A DNA stretch of 64,000 nucleotides from Pyrenopolyporus hunteri (taxonomy: Eukaryota; Ascomycota; Sordariomycetes; Xylariales; Hypoxylaceae), in contig CADCXC010000005.1 in the NCBI GenBank assembly GCA_902806595.1, positions 248,001 to 312,000 on the forward strand, given 5' to 3'. The notes beneath the pieces are model-generated. The model saw only the letters and a list, made by a program, of their open reading frames with translations. It did not search any database and was not told the DNA's origin. Both the position numbers and the translations under genes were made by a program. Below, piece after piece: positions 20,780-32,179 of the stretch. Positions within the stretch are counted from its first letter, which is position 1, and every line of letters starts with the position of its first letter.

Positions 20780-23700
20780 AAATGGACATCGAAATATATG
20801 CAAATCCAGGCTATTTTGCGTATCCCAGCTACCTGGCTAGGATTCGTACCTAACAAGGCTTACATATGTGTTGTCACTGGACTCGGGTTGATCAAAGAAC
20901 GCGCGGGTGTGGTAACTGATCGGCTGATCCATATACCCCTTTACCTACACCTCCTTCGCTTGGGCTGCTTGGGCGGCTTGGTACCTCTTCGCCTCGTGGG
21001 ATGCCCCAGCCATCACACTCCGCAAATCAACTTCACCGTATTTCAAGCCACCATTTCGATACAGTACGTCTTGCCACTCCGCCCTTGCAGCTCGACGAAG
21101 CTCCGGGGGGTTATTGTTGGGGGGTTGCCAGGACCCTGAATATTGAGCAGCAGACTCTCACCCACGGACCACCAGGATCAATGAGGTTTATTTCCAGAAG
21201 GGCGGTCCGCGACGTGTCGAATTGAGAAGAGGGCTAGGTCGTATCCGGACTCTGAGCCCGAAAAACATTACCATCCGTAAGATCGATACATATTATCAAG
21301 TTTCCCATTCATGGGAATATACCAGAGAAATCAGCCTATAAGACCAACATATATTCGAAGCTACGTTACTCGTATAATGCAACGAGCTAGTTATAGCCAC
21401 CGGGATGCTCTAGATATAGTAAGATCAGACTAGCCTCTAGGATCTCTTAGTGGTATCGTCCTTGTATATACGTAGTATACTATGTACGTCTATACGCAAA
21501 TAGTCTCACGGTTCAACATCCGTACTCGCAAGTCGAATCTATCAAACAAGACTTTGTGGGGAATCCTAGACATTCTCCTGGGGGGTGGCCGGGTGGCCCC
21601 CTTGAAAATCGTCGGGCTTTGGAGCGATTGTCACGAGTCATATTTGATGGTAGATGCCATGTTATTTCTACGTAACAAATTCACCTTGGGCAATTTGTCG
21701 CTACGACTCTATGAATAAGAGCTTACCTTCTCCTGCTCTCTCGCTAAAGATTACTGATGCAATATGCTGCTATTGGCGCGAATAGCCCCATTCACATCCT
21801 GCCAACTCATCCATCCAATATAAAGTCTCGTAGTGACTTCCAATATCCCACGTTCCCGAATGCAATTGTTTAGGATTGCGCTCTTTTTACGTACTTTCTT
21901 TCCGGATGACTCTCGAGTCCAAGGCTCCAACAATAGCCCGAGATACCTACCTACACATCAACTCTCGCGCTGCATGGAGAAAAGGCTGTTTGACTAATAG
22001 TATCCATGTAAGTGGCTTCAGAATTCTAAACATCCGAACATCATTTTACATCATATGGCTGGGTGAAGGGTCCATCGCACAAGATGGACTGGCTGGAGAG
22101 GAAAAAGATCTTATGCGTATTGGGCTCGATATTGCCTAGTCCGGTCTACTCGGACCCGTTCAGCCGTTTTTCTTATCACGATATCCTGATTCGTCCCCCC
22201 GCATATGAGCAAACCAACCCTCATACATACAAAGTACAGCACGTACGCACGCACGCACACGCCATAGTAGCGTGGGTGGACCTTCATATGGAATCTAGCA
22301 TCAATCAGCGACATACTCCAAAGTTTCCGGCCCGTGATTGTCGCGTGTGAACCTTTATCAAAATGCGGGGAAATATTGCGAATAAGTCGATGAGCGAAGA
22401 TACTGCTTTCGAGAGCCTAACATGATGGGGAGGTCCGGGATCCAGGGGACGATCGGTACTTTATCGTTGAAACAGGACGTGGTTCACGATGCCTCCCTCC
22501 GGGGATCGATCGCGAGCTCTCAGAATAGACGACCGACTAACGCATTAGCAAGGGCCGACGGTATCAAAGCTGGGGACCGGCGGCGCAAGATGACGTTGCA
22601 AGCCTGAGCTAGCACACGCGCTTCTCCGCGGGGCGCTAGAGACCTACCTCTCTAGATATCGGGCTAGTCCGGCCCCCAGAAACTGAGTGCTCATATTCTG
22701 AGCTCGGCGAGGACTTCTATTCTGATCTCGGTGCAGACTTGGCCCCGCAGATCGTAAGTTCTGGCTCGTAGGGTGAGCGGCCTGGAACGCATACCTAACT
22801 CCAAATACCGATATGAATTCAGCATATCTATTACTACATATTCACATCAGCATCCCCAAGAGTGTGGTAACATTGATACTACGCTCGGCATTTCCAAATA
22901 ATGCGTATAACTAGGTCAAGCTAAAGGTATACCCCCCGAAAATTAACTACTCTAAACGCTGCCATCGCGCATTGTGTCGTCAAGTTGAGAGAAGCTCAGA
23001 GCGGGTTTCCCTTTGACGTTCGTTGCCCGAGCTTATCAGGCGCAGAATAGACAGATAGGTAGGTACTGCTCTCCCTGAGATACTTTGACAAAACTCATTA
23101 CATATCTTCAATTCTCATGGGGGTTCCCCTTGAACCAGTTATCCAATCAACAATCCGAGTCATACCATCCAAGTTCGTGTGAAACTAAGAATCTTGTGAG
23201 GTCACGCGATAGCTTCATCAGCCCTATTATAGTTAATCTAGAAGGCTTAGAGGGCTAGGTTCTGATATCGACCTGGATCTGCAGCAAAGCATGATGTTTC
23301 TTTTCGAGGATAGACCTAGTGAGGACGGGATTGATGTGCCGTTGATACCGAGGTGGTGGTTATGACTTAAAGAGGTCTTAATCTAGTCTACGTAGAAATG
23401 TGCTAACGAAAACTTGCAAATTTAGGTAGTGATATCTAGGGAACTATCCCCCAAGAGGGGGCTTCTACGGAATCAACCCATGATTTAGCCTGCTGAATGA
23501 TACTTCTTTCGCCTTGTAAACAAAATGAGAGTCGGTAAGTGACTATAAGTCATGAAGCTAAAAAGGAGTCACGAAATTCCATCGCCAACCTGATGTCTAG
23601 CCTCGCACGTTCAAATATTCAAACGTAATACCTACATCTAAAAATACTAAAACGATAAGTTCACGACGTGAACATTACCTCTTTTATTTTTCCCTGTTTC

Positions 23701-23802
23701 TAGTAGCTACGTTGATAAATGTACCCAATATCAGTGAAGGAAGTGATGGAAGTGAGCCGACATAACGTAAGTTGAATTCCGTCAGTTATTACCTACATGT
23801 CC

Positions 23803-23835
23803 CTACCTAGGTACCTACCTAGGTACCTAGGTACC
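23803..23835. repeat. Dense palindromic TACCTAGGTA cluster
   Basis: Thirty-three bases made only of overlapping CTACCTAGGTA and CCTAGGTACC words, nearly self-complementary throughout, about 220 bp upstream of the COG1 start. Confidence 0.75.
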
Positions 23836-24055
23836 AAAGTACCCATGTACCTATGTACTGTACCATGCACGCAGGGCAGGCAAACCGCAAACCGTCAAAC
23901 GCCAGCTCCACAAAGTTTAAACTTCAACTTCCAAAGTTCAAAGTTAGGTACCTAATTAAACGCAAACCGCGGGCGAGACCGAGTTCACCAAACCGAAAAC
24001 AATAAAACAGCAACCCAGTCGACTAATGCAATAACCAACTCTCCAGACCCCGACA

Positions 24056-26428
24056 ATGGCGGCCCCCGACACCTCCACGTTTACCAGCTCGGCCCAGGTC
24101 TTCACATCGCACACCCTCCCCCAGATCCGCGCCATCCACAAGAGCCTCCATGTCCAGATCGACGAGAAGTCCGCGCGTCTGCGCACCCAGGTCGGCAACA
24201 GCTACCGGGAGCTGCTGGGCACCGCCGACACCATCGTGCAGATGCGCGAGGACATGCTGGCCGCGCAGGACATACTGGGCCGCATGGGCGGCGTGTGCGG
24301 ACGCGCCATCGTCGGCGGGAAGGTGTCGGGGCTGAGCAAGTTCCGCGGCAAGGAAGATGCCGACGCGAAATTGAGCCAGGTCGCGAGGGTGAAGCTGTTG
24401 AACGCGTGCGGGCTGGCCGTCGGACGCTTGTTGAAGACCGGTGGTGAGGGCAGAGGAGACCGGCTGGTCCTGGCAGCCAAGGTCCTCGTCTTGAAACGGT
24501 TGCTAGTCTCGAGCTTCGGCTCTACCGACAATGCGAGCGAGGATATCCGAAGTTCTATCGAGGGAGCGAAAAAGACGCTAAGCAGCTTGCGGAGGAGATT
24601 GCTCAGAGCAGTCGAGAAGATATTGGAGAAGACCAGCGAAGGAGCAGACCGAGGAGACATTCTCAAGGCTTTGGCCGCGTATAGCTTGGCGTCCAGCTCC
24701 GGGGCGCGGGATATCTTACGTCACTTCCTGAGTGTCAGAGCGGAAGCCATAACATACGAGTTCGACCTTAAAGAGCACGAGCAGGAAAGAGACGCCAGTA
24801 ACGTCCTAAAAGCTCTCGATTTGTATACGAGGACTTTACTAGACGTACAGGCCCTGGTACCGAATAAGCTCTCGGAGGCTTTGCTTCAGCTAAAGAGGCA
24901 GCATTTGTTGTCGGACGAGTCGCTCCGAGGACTGGAAGGCCTCCGACTAGATATATTAGAGAAGTGGTGCGGGGACGAGATACAGTACTTCACCCCTTTC
25001 ATTCGGCACGACGACCTAGAGGGTAAGCAGGCGAGAGAAATGCTCACGAATTGGGCAAACAAAGGTGGAGAGATCCTCATTCAGGGCCTACGGAATACCC
25101 TCGAGCATCTTACCGTGTTTAAGACCATTGTGGATCTGCGGACTAGTGTTCTGCAGCATTGGATCAGGGACGGCGGAAAAGCCCGAGGGTTTGACCCATC
25201 TGTTATGCTTAATGGACTGCGGGAAGCTATCGACGAACGTCTGTTGTACATCCTGGAGACCAAGGTTGCGAAGCTCAAGCTGGTCGGATCCGAGGTGACC
25301 GCGACGATCGAAGCCTGGCAACCTGGAACGACCGACCAGCACCGCAGTTTATGGGACGAAGAGATGCTGGATATGGATGTCTCTGGCGGCGCTAGCCACA
25401 TTACCCGTGAGGTCACTTCTCGGCTGTACGGGAGAAACGATGCAGTAGCCCGAGTAGTCACCAGTTATGAAGAGTGGCATCACCTCGTAGACGGTGTTAG
25501 CAATTCCATCGACCAACTCAGACGCCAACGCTGGGATGACGATACGGATGAGATAGAGGATGAGGATGTGATCGCAGCCCGGCAAAAGCTGCTGAGCAGA
25601 GACGATCCCGAATTATTACAAAAGAGACTGGACGAAGCCATCACGAATGCCTTCGGAGATCTTAACGAGCACCTAACAGACGCCTGGAAGTCGAGCTCAG
25701 ACAGCGCAGATAATGGTCCTATTTCTATGTACTTCCTGCGTATTCTACGGGATATTCGCGGCCGATTACCGAAGCTCGAAGGCGTCAAGTCGTTCGGCCT
25801 TGAAAATGTCCCGTCCCTGCATGAGAAACTGGCGGCTCACGTGTCAACCTCTCCCCTTGAAGAATTTGTTTCGACGGCGCTGACACGCAAACGAGTTGCC
25901 GGAAGGGCTCTGTGGGAAGGCGAACCGGCCTTGCCGGCGCAACCTTCGCCCGGCACATTCAAGCTTTTACGCGACCTTATCATGTCTATGGGAGACAGCG
26001 GCCTGGACCTCTGGACGCCTGCCGCGGTGAACGTCCTAAAGCGAACTTTTGGGCGGCAACTCGTCGAGGCCTGGAACAAGGAGCTTAAATCCGATGTAGT
26101 AAGCACGGAAGAGACGGATAAAACAAGTGGAAATGAGGAGGAAGAGGGGAGCAGCGCCACAGAAACAGGCGAAGTTCCGCCAGCAGGCGAGGAGACTTCC
26201 CAGGGGAAATCCGAAAAGAGCAAAGACGTTTTCATCCAGTGGCTTTATGACATCCACCTTCTTCAACATTGCCTTGGAACCGACGTCTCCTCGGAAAAGT
26301 CGTTCGGGGAATTTACTGAAGAAGTATTCAAAAAGACTGGGCTAGGAAGCGAAGCCAAGGACAGGCTAGCGAAAGCATCGCGAGAGTATTGGGAAAGGAC
26401 AAGCCTATTATTTGAGCTGCTTGCATGA
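24056..26428 (+). CDS. COG1: Conserved oligomeric Golgi complex subunit 1
   Basis: Subunit of the COG tether for intra-Golgi retrograde vesicles, acting at the cytosolic face of the Golgi. 790 residues, intronless. The N-terminal Vps51/COG1 signature is present: TLPQIRAIHKSLHVQIDEKSARLRTQVGNSYRELLGTADTIVQMRED (about residues 20-67). The remainder is predicted helical-bundle sequence with few low-complexity parts. An acidic Ser/Glu/Thr linker (about 685-715, EETDKTSGNEEEEGSSATETGE) precedes a conserved C-terminal helix with FIQWLYDIHLLQHCL. The ATG is in the context GACAATGGC. Convergent with the enoyl-CoA isomerase gene, stop codons 84 bp apart, so the 3' UTRs probably overlap. Confidence 0.9.
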   Translation: MAAPDTSTFTSSAQVFTSHTLPQIRAIHKSLHVQIDEKSARLRTQVGNSYRELLGTADTIVQMREDMLAAQDILGRMGGVCGRAIVGGKVSGLSKFRGKEDADAKLSQVARVKLLNACGLAVGRLLKTGGEGRGDRLVLAAKVLVLKRLLVSSFGSTDNASEDIRSSIEGAKKTLSSLRRRLLRAVEKILEKTSEGADRGDILKALAAYSLASSSGARDILRHFLSVRAEAITYEFDLKEHEQERDASNVLKALDLYTRTLLDVQALVPNKLSEALLQLKRQHLLSDESLRGLEGLRLDILEKWCGDEIQYFTPFIRHDDLEGKQAREMLTNWANKGGEILIQGLRNTLEHLTVFKTIVDLRTSVLQHWIRDGGKARGFDPSVMLNGLREAIDERLLYILETKVAKLKLVGSEVTATIEAWQPGTTDQHRSLWDEEMLDMDVSGGASHITREVTSRLYGRNDAVARVVTSYEEWHHLVDGVSNSIDQLRRQRWDDDTDEIEDEDVIAARQKLLSRDDPELLQKRLDEAITNAFGDLNEHLTDAWKSSSDSADNGPISMYFLRILRDIRGRLPKLEGVKSFGLENVPSLHEKLAAHVSTSPLEEFVSTALTRKRVAGRALWEGEPALPAQPSPGTFKLLRDLIMSMGDSGLDLWTPAAVNVLKRTFGRQLVEAWNKELKSDVVSTEETDKTSGNEEEEGSSATETGEVPPAGEETSQGKSEKSKDVFIQWLYDIHLLQHCLGTDVSSEKSFGEFTEEVFKKTGLGSEAKDRLAKASREYWERTSLLFELLA

Positions 26429-26499
26429 TACCCGTAAGACACGACCGATCAAGTGATACGAAAATACAAAGAAAACATATCCAAACCGCGCAGATCAGA

Positions 26500-26507
26500 T
26501 ATATACA
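26500..26507 (-). promoter_or_regulatory. Candidate Puf3 element just after the isomerase stop
   Basis: On the minus strand this reads TGTATATA, a UGUANAUA match beginning 6 nt downstream of the isomerase stop codon. It also sits in the overlapping 3' flank of COG1, but antisense to it. Confidence 0.35.
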
Positions 26508-26512
26508 GGTAT

Positions 26513-27470
26513 TCATAACTTATGCCTCTTCTTGCCCGTTGCGATCTTATCAAACTCCGCCTGCGGAATACCCCTCACGAACCGGCCTATGCCGGCGAAC
26601 ACCTCGGCCACATTCTGCTGCTCCATGATATCCTTATACGGCTTCCGGATGAGCGCCTTGATCTCGAGTAGGCTCTCGCTATTAAGATGACTACCCATAG
26701 TGTCGTCAATCTCCTTCATAACCATCCTCAAAAACCTGTCGCTATCGCCCTTCTCGCAGTCAAACACCTTATTCACGTACCCCGTGCGCACGAGGTCCTC
26801 GCAGGTGATCCGGCGGCTCTGGATCAGCGCCTCGTTCGCCTTGCTGATGCCCAGGCGCTGCACCACCGCGTACGACGCCCCGCCCTCGGCCACCAGCCCC
26901 AGCGACGCGAACGGCATGAACAGGAACGCGTGCGGTGCCGCGTAGACGAAGTCCGCGAACGCCGTCACCGCCGCGGATAGCCCCACCGCTGGCCCGTTGA
27001 GGGCCGCCACGAGGATCTTCGGGTGCGTGTAGAAGGCCCGCGTTAGCGAGAGGTTCTCAGCCGCGAAGCTGCGCAGCCACTGCTCGTAGGCGTCGGACTG
27101 CGCTTGCACGGTTGGCTTGGACACGGCGGATACGTCGGCGCCGCTGGGGTGTGGGTTAGTGGTGAGCTTTACGTGGATATATGTAGGATATGGGTATGTG
27201 ATATATAGGGGGCAGATACATATCTATCATCGTGGCTACATTGAAGCGGATCTCAAAGGCATAGGTATAAACAAACTAGACTTACGCTGAAAAATAGCGG
27301 CCCTTGCCCGTCAAGACGGTGATGAAGACTTCGTCATGCTCGGCGATCTCGCGCAGGGCCCTGGCTAGAGCACAGTAGCCTAGTGAGGTGAGCGCGTTGA
27401 GCTTCTTCTCGTTGTCGATGGTGATAATGGCGATGCGGCCGGTGTACGTGAGTTTAATCGCTTCGGCCAT
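26513..27470 (-). CDS. ECI1: Peroxisomal delta3,delta2-enoyl-CoA isomerase (crotonase family)
   Basis: Crotonase-fold enzyme expected to shift 3-enoyl-CoA double bonds to the 2-trans position during beta-oxidation of unsaturated fatty acids. Exons 27470-27286 and 27143-26513. The intron 27285-27144 is GTAAGT...CAG and the split codon restores FSAGADV, the family's oxyanion-hole segment. 271 residues, normal length. Visible motifs: IDNEKKLNALTS at the N-terminus, HPKILVAALNGPAVGLSA, and FLFMPFASLGLVAEGGAS, in which the Glu corresponds to the single catalytic acid of isomerases. The C-terminus KKRHKL is an acceptable PTS1 variant, so a peroxisomal location is likely. A hydratase role is less likely because only one catalytic Glu is seen. 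Confidence 0.88.
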
Positions 27471-28593
27471 GTCTTTCTACGTAATTTATTAGATGGTATA
27501 GCGTATTCATGTGCAATGTAACTGTAGCAATTGTCTTCATAAATCAACATGTAAGGGAGGCTTATACCATACCTACCTACCTATATACCATGGTATGTCT
27601 TATATGGAGGTAGATAATGAGGTAGCACAGCTCTGACTGGGTACGCGGTATAACATGCCTCACTATAACACCCTAAGACAACACCCTAAGACAAAGCGAG
27701 CTTGCCTGTAAGACCCCCCTTGGCGGGCCCCATATTACCGCCGATTTATGGTGGGGACCTCGGCTCGTCTAGGGGCTGTCCCACCCTCGTACGCGTACCC
27801 GTTAGGTACCGCACCATACGTAGCAGTAGAAGGGGCTACATCCAGTACCCAACCCGGCAATCCTTCGCCAGCCTCAAACTTTCCCCCCACGATCTTTCTC
27901 CAGATTCCATCCCGGACTCGGTGCAGTCGGGCTCGGTTAACGCCTTGGCCCCTTTTTAGTAATCGGCACATATACACACCTACTTGCAGTTGAACAGCTA
28001 GCCAGGTATGTTCTGAGATTCTCTTATGTATATCTAATATAGGTACTCCAAATGGTCTCTATCTTATTGGGTGAAGAGATGAAGAGTGAATAACTTCACA
28101 CCGAGACCTGTCTAGGGCGTGTGTTAGGGCGCTCTACCTCAGCAAACTACCCGTTTACTTTGTTGCGTGGAACCGTGTACATGAGTCTCAGTCTGGAAAT
28201 CAAAAGATGGCTCTATTAGAGGAGTCATATCGTGAACACCTACCTAAACTGTCTGGCCGGCAAGCTGACATGTTACAAGTAACGTGTAACAAAACGGGCG
28301 ACATATGCCCAAGAGACTACGTCGGAGAATAGTTGATGAGTTGAGGGTTGGGCACCTTACTTCGGAAAGCTTACACCAAATCAGGGACGGCACAATACAT
28401 GCACTCACTCATTCACCGATACTCATCAGGGGAAATTCTACCACTAATCCAATCTTCTCTTCTCTAACAACTCAGCCCGACAGCCCAATCTAAACCCACC
28501 TCGTAGCAGTAGCACAGGTAAACAAAAAGGTATCTCATCCCCGCAAACCGGTCCTACAACGATACGAGCCCAGCTCATGCATCGTCTGCAAAC
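27471..28593. other. Divergent promoter region, isomerase and PTC5-like gene
   Basis: 1.1 kb between divergent start codons. Contains ATACCATGGTAT (27585-27596), TACCTACC words around 27570, and pyrimidine-rich DNA before the phosphatase. Short frames here show no family resemblance. Confidence 0.5.
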
Positions 28594-30123
28594 ATGTTCG
28601 CCCGCCAGCTCCTCCGTCACCGGCCGCGTCTTACTACGATGACGCGCTTGTCTCAGCCCACGCCGAGAGCCATGGCGCGCTTCTCAAGCAGTGAGACGCA
28701 AGCCAGGCCATTCTCAACCAGCACCGCAGCCGTTTCCTTCGCCGCAGGGCTGGCATCGGCCGCACTTATGTGCTGGTTTGCCTTTCGTAGCGAGAGCGGG
28801 GCCCCGGCCTTCGCCAAAGCGCCCGGTACTCCGGAAAAGGAAAACGCCAGCATTCCTGACCTGAACGAGCTGGGCCTGTCCGACGAGATTGCTTACAGTC
28901 CCACCCCCACCTCGGAAGAGATAACCCGCCAGCTGAACGAGCACGCCTTCTCCCTGCGCGGGGGCGGGAAGCCCGTGACAAGGTACGACGGCACGCAGCT
29001 CGCCTCCAACAGCCCCTGCGAAGACGCCTTCATCCACGGCTCCTTCTCCAGCCCCTTCGGCGGAAACGCGGAGGACTGGCTCGCCTGGGGCGTTTTCGAC
29101 GGGCACTGCGGCTGGCAGCTGTCGAACCTCCTCACCAAGCAACTGGTGCCGTACGTCCGGCGGGCCCTCGGCGCCGCCAAGCCCGCGGACGGGAGCCAAC
29201 TGAGCGACGACGAAGTCCAGCAGGCCGTCAAGTCGGCCTTCACCGCGCTCGACGACGCGCTCGTCAAGTCCGCCCTGGCCACCATCGAGAGCGACCTGCC
29301 GTTCGCCGAGAAGGCGCGGAAGCTCGAGGCCGCGTACGCCGGGTCGTGCGCGCTGCTCGCGCTGCTCGACCCGCAGACCCGGAAGCTGACCGTGGCGTCG
29401 ACGGGGGACTGCCGGGCGGTGCTGGGCCGCAGGGCCGCGGACGGCAGGTGGGAGGCGGCGGAGCTGACGACGGACTGCACGGGCGCGACGCCCGGCGAGG
29501 TCGCGCGGATCCGCGCGCAGTTCCCCGACGAGCCCGACGTCGTCCAGGGCGGCCGCGTCTGGGGCATGCAGCCGTCGCGCACGTTCGGCGACGGCATGTG
29601 GAAGTGGACGGCCGGCCTCAAGGAGAACCTGCGCAACCATTACAACGGGCTTAGCCTGCCCTCCGCCGTGCGCTACGCCGCGTACAAGGACGGCCCGTAT
29701 CTTACCGCCGAGCCGCTCGTTACCACGACCAAGATCCCGCAGTTCCAGCCCTCGTTCCTGATCCTGGCTACCGACGGCCTCTGGGACACCATGAGCAGCG
29801 AGCAGGCGGTCGATCTCGTTGGTCGGTGGGTGGAATGGCAGAGTCAGGGGCGCGATTCAACGCAGCAACAGAAGCAGCAGCAGCAGGAAGGAAACTTCGA
29901 ACCCGTGGTCCTCGGCCGCAAGCAGCAGTGCCGGTTCGAGGAGCGCAAGGCCACGCTGCGCGACGCCAACGCCGCCGTGCACCTCGTGCGCAACGGCTTG
30001 GGTGGTGCGGACGACCAGATGGTCCGGGGCGCGCTGACGTTTAGGTATCCGAATTCGAGGGATATACGCGACGATATTACGGTCCAGGTTGTGTTCTTCG
30101 CGCCGGGTTCGGCGGGGAAGTGA
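28594..30123 (+). CDS. PTC5: Mitochondrial PP2C-type phosphatase, PTC5-like
   Basis: Metal-dependent Ser/Thr phosphatase of the PPM family, probably dephosphorylating pyruvate dehydrogenase E1-alpha inside mitochondria, the role known for yeast Ptc5. 509 residues, intronless. Residues 1-40 are Arg/Ser/Thr-rich without acids, a typical presequence, followed by a hydrophobic segment at about 45-64 that could anchor it in the inner membrane. PP2C motifs in order: EDAFIHG, WGVFDGHCGWQLS (metal-binding Asp about 169), ASTGDCRAVLG, GMQPSRTFGD, LATDGLWDTMSS, and RDDITVQVVFF. A Gln-rich tract (about 424-436) lies before the last motifs. PTC6 is an alternative ortholog, but the predicted membrane segment after the presequence suits PTC5. 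Confidence 0.88.
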   Translation: MFARQLLRHRPRLTTMTRLSQPTPRAMARFSSSETQARPFSTSTAAVSFAAGLASAALMCWFAFRSESGAPAFAKAPGTPEKENASIPDLNELGLSDEIAYSPTPTSEEITRQLNEHAFSLRGGGKPVTRYDGTQLASNSPCEDAFIHGSFSSPFGGNAEDWLAWGVFDGHCGWQLSNLLTKQLVPYVRRALGAAKPADGSQLSDDEVQQAVKSAFTALDDALVKSALATIESDLPFAEKARKLEAAYAGSCALLALLDPQTRKLTVASTGDCRAVLGRRAADGRWEAAELTTDCTGATPGEVARIRAQFPDEPDVVQGGRVWGMQPSRTFGDGMWKWTAGLKENLRNHYNGLSLPSAVRYAAYKDGPYLTAEPLVTTTKIPQFQPSFLILATDGLWDTMSSEQAVDLVGRWVEWQSQGRDSTQQQKQQQQEGNFEPVVLGRKQQCRFEERKATLRDANAAVHLVRNGLGGADDQMVRGALTFRYPNSRDIRDDITVQVVFFAPGSAGK

Positions 30124-30888
30124 AGGGTGAAGAAGCGAAGAGATGAGGAGATGAGAAGATGAGGAGACGAAGAGAAAAGGGGGGAGTGGAGAAGTACAAG
30201 AGTAGCGGTGCGTTGAGGATTAACTCACTAGCGGGCGTTCTCGTATACCCACTGGCATTTTGTCCTTCTGTTTTGCCTGTTGGTTTTTGTGCTCGGTGGA
30301 TGGGGTGGGATATGGGATAGGTTAGAAACGGAGGACAGCGAGCGTAGCATCAGTATAAGGGCAAGCGTGAGCATGAGCATCAGCATGAAGCTATTTATGA
30401 CATGAATATAACGGTTTTAGAGGATTATCCGAACCTTTCCTCTCTGTGGCATTACGGTTATCTGCGCTGTGACTTATCGGACTCATTACCATATATACCT
30501 AGGTGATAATAGGGGGCCTTGATAATGAGCGTGTGGCAGGGTAATCCTCCGTCCCTTAGGCACCCAATTTAATGTATATCCTGGTAGCATACATAGGTAG
30601 TTACCTACCTAGAATATCGAATCTAAAATATAGGTACCTATTTCACGAGAATTGCTTGCGAAACTGCGTAGATATATGACCTATGGAAAAAAGAGCGCAT
30701 GATACTTCGAAGTGAGAACTTCAGTCTCAAGGAACATAACCAAATCCACCACCTCCCTCCAAACAACTATATATCTAACTTGGCATTCTACCCACAACCT
30801 CCTATCCTCCTATCCCCTTCTCCCATCCCCTCTCACGCCCAGCACTTCCTACCGAAGCAACAACAACAACCACCTCCTTTCACAAGCT
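30124..30888. other. Convergent 3' region, PTC5-like and NmrA-like genes
   Basis: A purine-rich GAAGAG tract follows the phosphatase stop. A TAGGTACCTA word is near 30632. No gene is seen. Confidence 0.5.
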
Positions 30889-32179
30889 CTACTTCAGATG
30901 CTTAAAAACCTCCCTAATCTCCTCCCTGTTCTCTCTAACATGGTCCTTGAACGTCCTGAACCCCAGGCCGTAATCCCTCGCCTCGACGGGCGCCCAGCTC
31001 GGGTCCAGGCGGATGATCTGCCCAGCGACGAGCGGGTTCGTCTTGGCCACCTCGGCCGCCTGCTCGGGCGACAAGGTCTCCACGCGCACGCTCTTCCCCG
31101 CGCCCTCGCTCAGCTGCGCCGCCAGGTCCCCCAGCGCGATGTGCTCCGCCACCAGCTCCAGCGCCTGCCCCGAGTACGTCTCCGGCGACTCGATGGCGGC
31201 GGCGGCGGCGCGCCCGATGTCGAAGGGGTCGATGACGCCTAGCTTGTGCGTCGAGGGGAAGGCGGTGCGGATGACGCCTTCGGCGAGTACTGTGGGGAGG
31301 GAGTTAGTTTGGTAGGGCTGGTTTTGGTGATTATAGGCGCTGGTTCTTGTCTAGGTAGTGAGGCGATCCAGGGGTCAGGGGATAAGGAGAGGGGTTATTC
31401 GGTGAGAATCTCTCCAGCCCCGAGGTTAGAAGTAGGGATGTGTTTGATGCTTGGGAATAGACAGGTAAGTTACCTAGGTTCGATAGATAAGGTACTTACA
31501 TTCGGGATACAGAATCCGTGACGCCTCAGACGTGTAGTTGGTCATGAACTCGCCGGGTCGCAGGAAGGTGTAGTTTTCGAAGCCGCCCTCCTTGATGAGT
31601 TCCTCTATCTTGGCTATTTTCACGAATGCATTAGCTTCCAAATACTTCTTACCACTTCCACATCCCCCTTTTCTCCCTCCCAAGGAACGCAAACACCACC
31701 ACACTTATAAGAGAACACGAGTCGAAGGAAGACCTAAAAGAAAAGGGGTGAATACCTTTAGTAGTCCAATAACTCACTAGAGCCGGCATGGCATCCCAGC
31801 CCTTCCGCTCCTTATACCGGCCGACGCCCGTGGCGTTGCTGTAGACGACGGTGCGGACGGAGCCGGCCTTCTGCGCGGCCGCGAGCACGGCCTGCGCGCC
31901 GCGCAGCTCGGCCTCCAGGTCCGCGATCCGCATGACGGAGAAGAAGAAGAGCGCCTCGACGCCGCCCGCGAACGCGCGCTCCAGCCCCGCCGCGTCCGTC
32001 GCCCAGTCGCCGCACTGCACCACCTCGGCGCTCAGCGCCGCGAGCTCCCGCGCCTTCGCCGACGCCGGGTCCCGCGCGGCTACGCGCACCGTGTGCTGCT
32101 GCTGCTTGGACGCGAGCAGCGCCCGCGCGGTCGCGCCGCCTTGGTTGCCGGTTGCGCCGAGGACGAGGACCTTGACCAT
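30889..32179 (-). CDS. NmrA-like NAD(P)-binding protein
   Basis: Atypical short-chain dehydrogenase fold of the NmrA/HSCARG type. Such proteins bind NAD(P) and act as redox sensors or as quinone/azo reductases; the substrate cannot be told here. Exons 32179-31756, 31613-31500 and 31289-30889. Introns begin GTATTC and GTAAGT and end TAG and CAG, and the joined phases give 312 residues. The N-terminal MVKVLVLGATGNQGGA is the Rossmann dinucleotide motif. Further landmarks are VVYSNATGVG, ALVSYWTTKAKIEELI with the SDR-like Lys, and FLRPGEFMTNY. The substrate-side C-terminal domain includes SGQALELVAEH. A run of 16 T (A in the transcript) at 32212-32227 lies 33 nt upstream of the start. Convergent with the phosphatase. 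Confidence 0.87.

Larger units (their letters stand above)
18910..24055. other. Gene-poor 5.1-kb region before COG1
   Basis: Only short frames without family resemblance occur. It holds the promoter of the 17.3-18.9 kb gene, GTAC/TACC-rich patches at about 20150-20240, an inverted repeat at 20709-20779, and the palindromic cluster at 23803-23835. From 23880 to 24055 lies the COG1 promoter/leader, with the palindrome AAGTTTAAACTT (23913-23924). Confidence 0.5.

Noticed and set aside
28714..29640. 308-codon minus-strand open frame opposite the PTC5-like gene
   Set aside because: It is a shadow of the GC-rich coding strand; composition is Arg/Gly/Ala/Val-biased with no family resemblance, while the plus strand has clear PP2C motifs.
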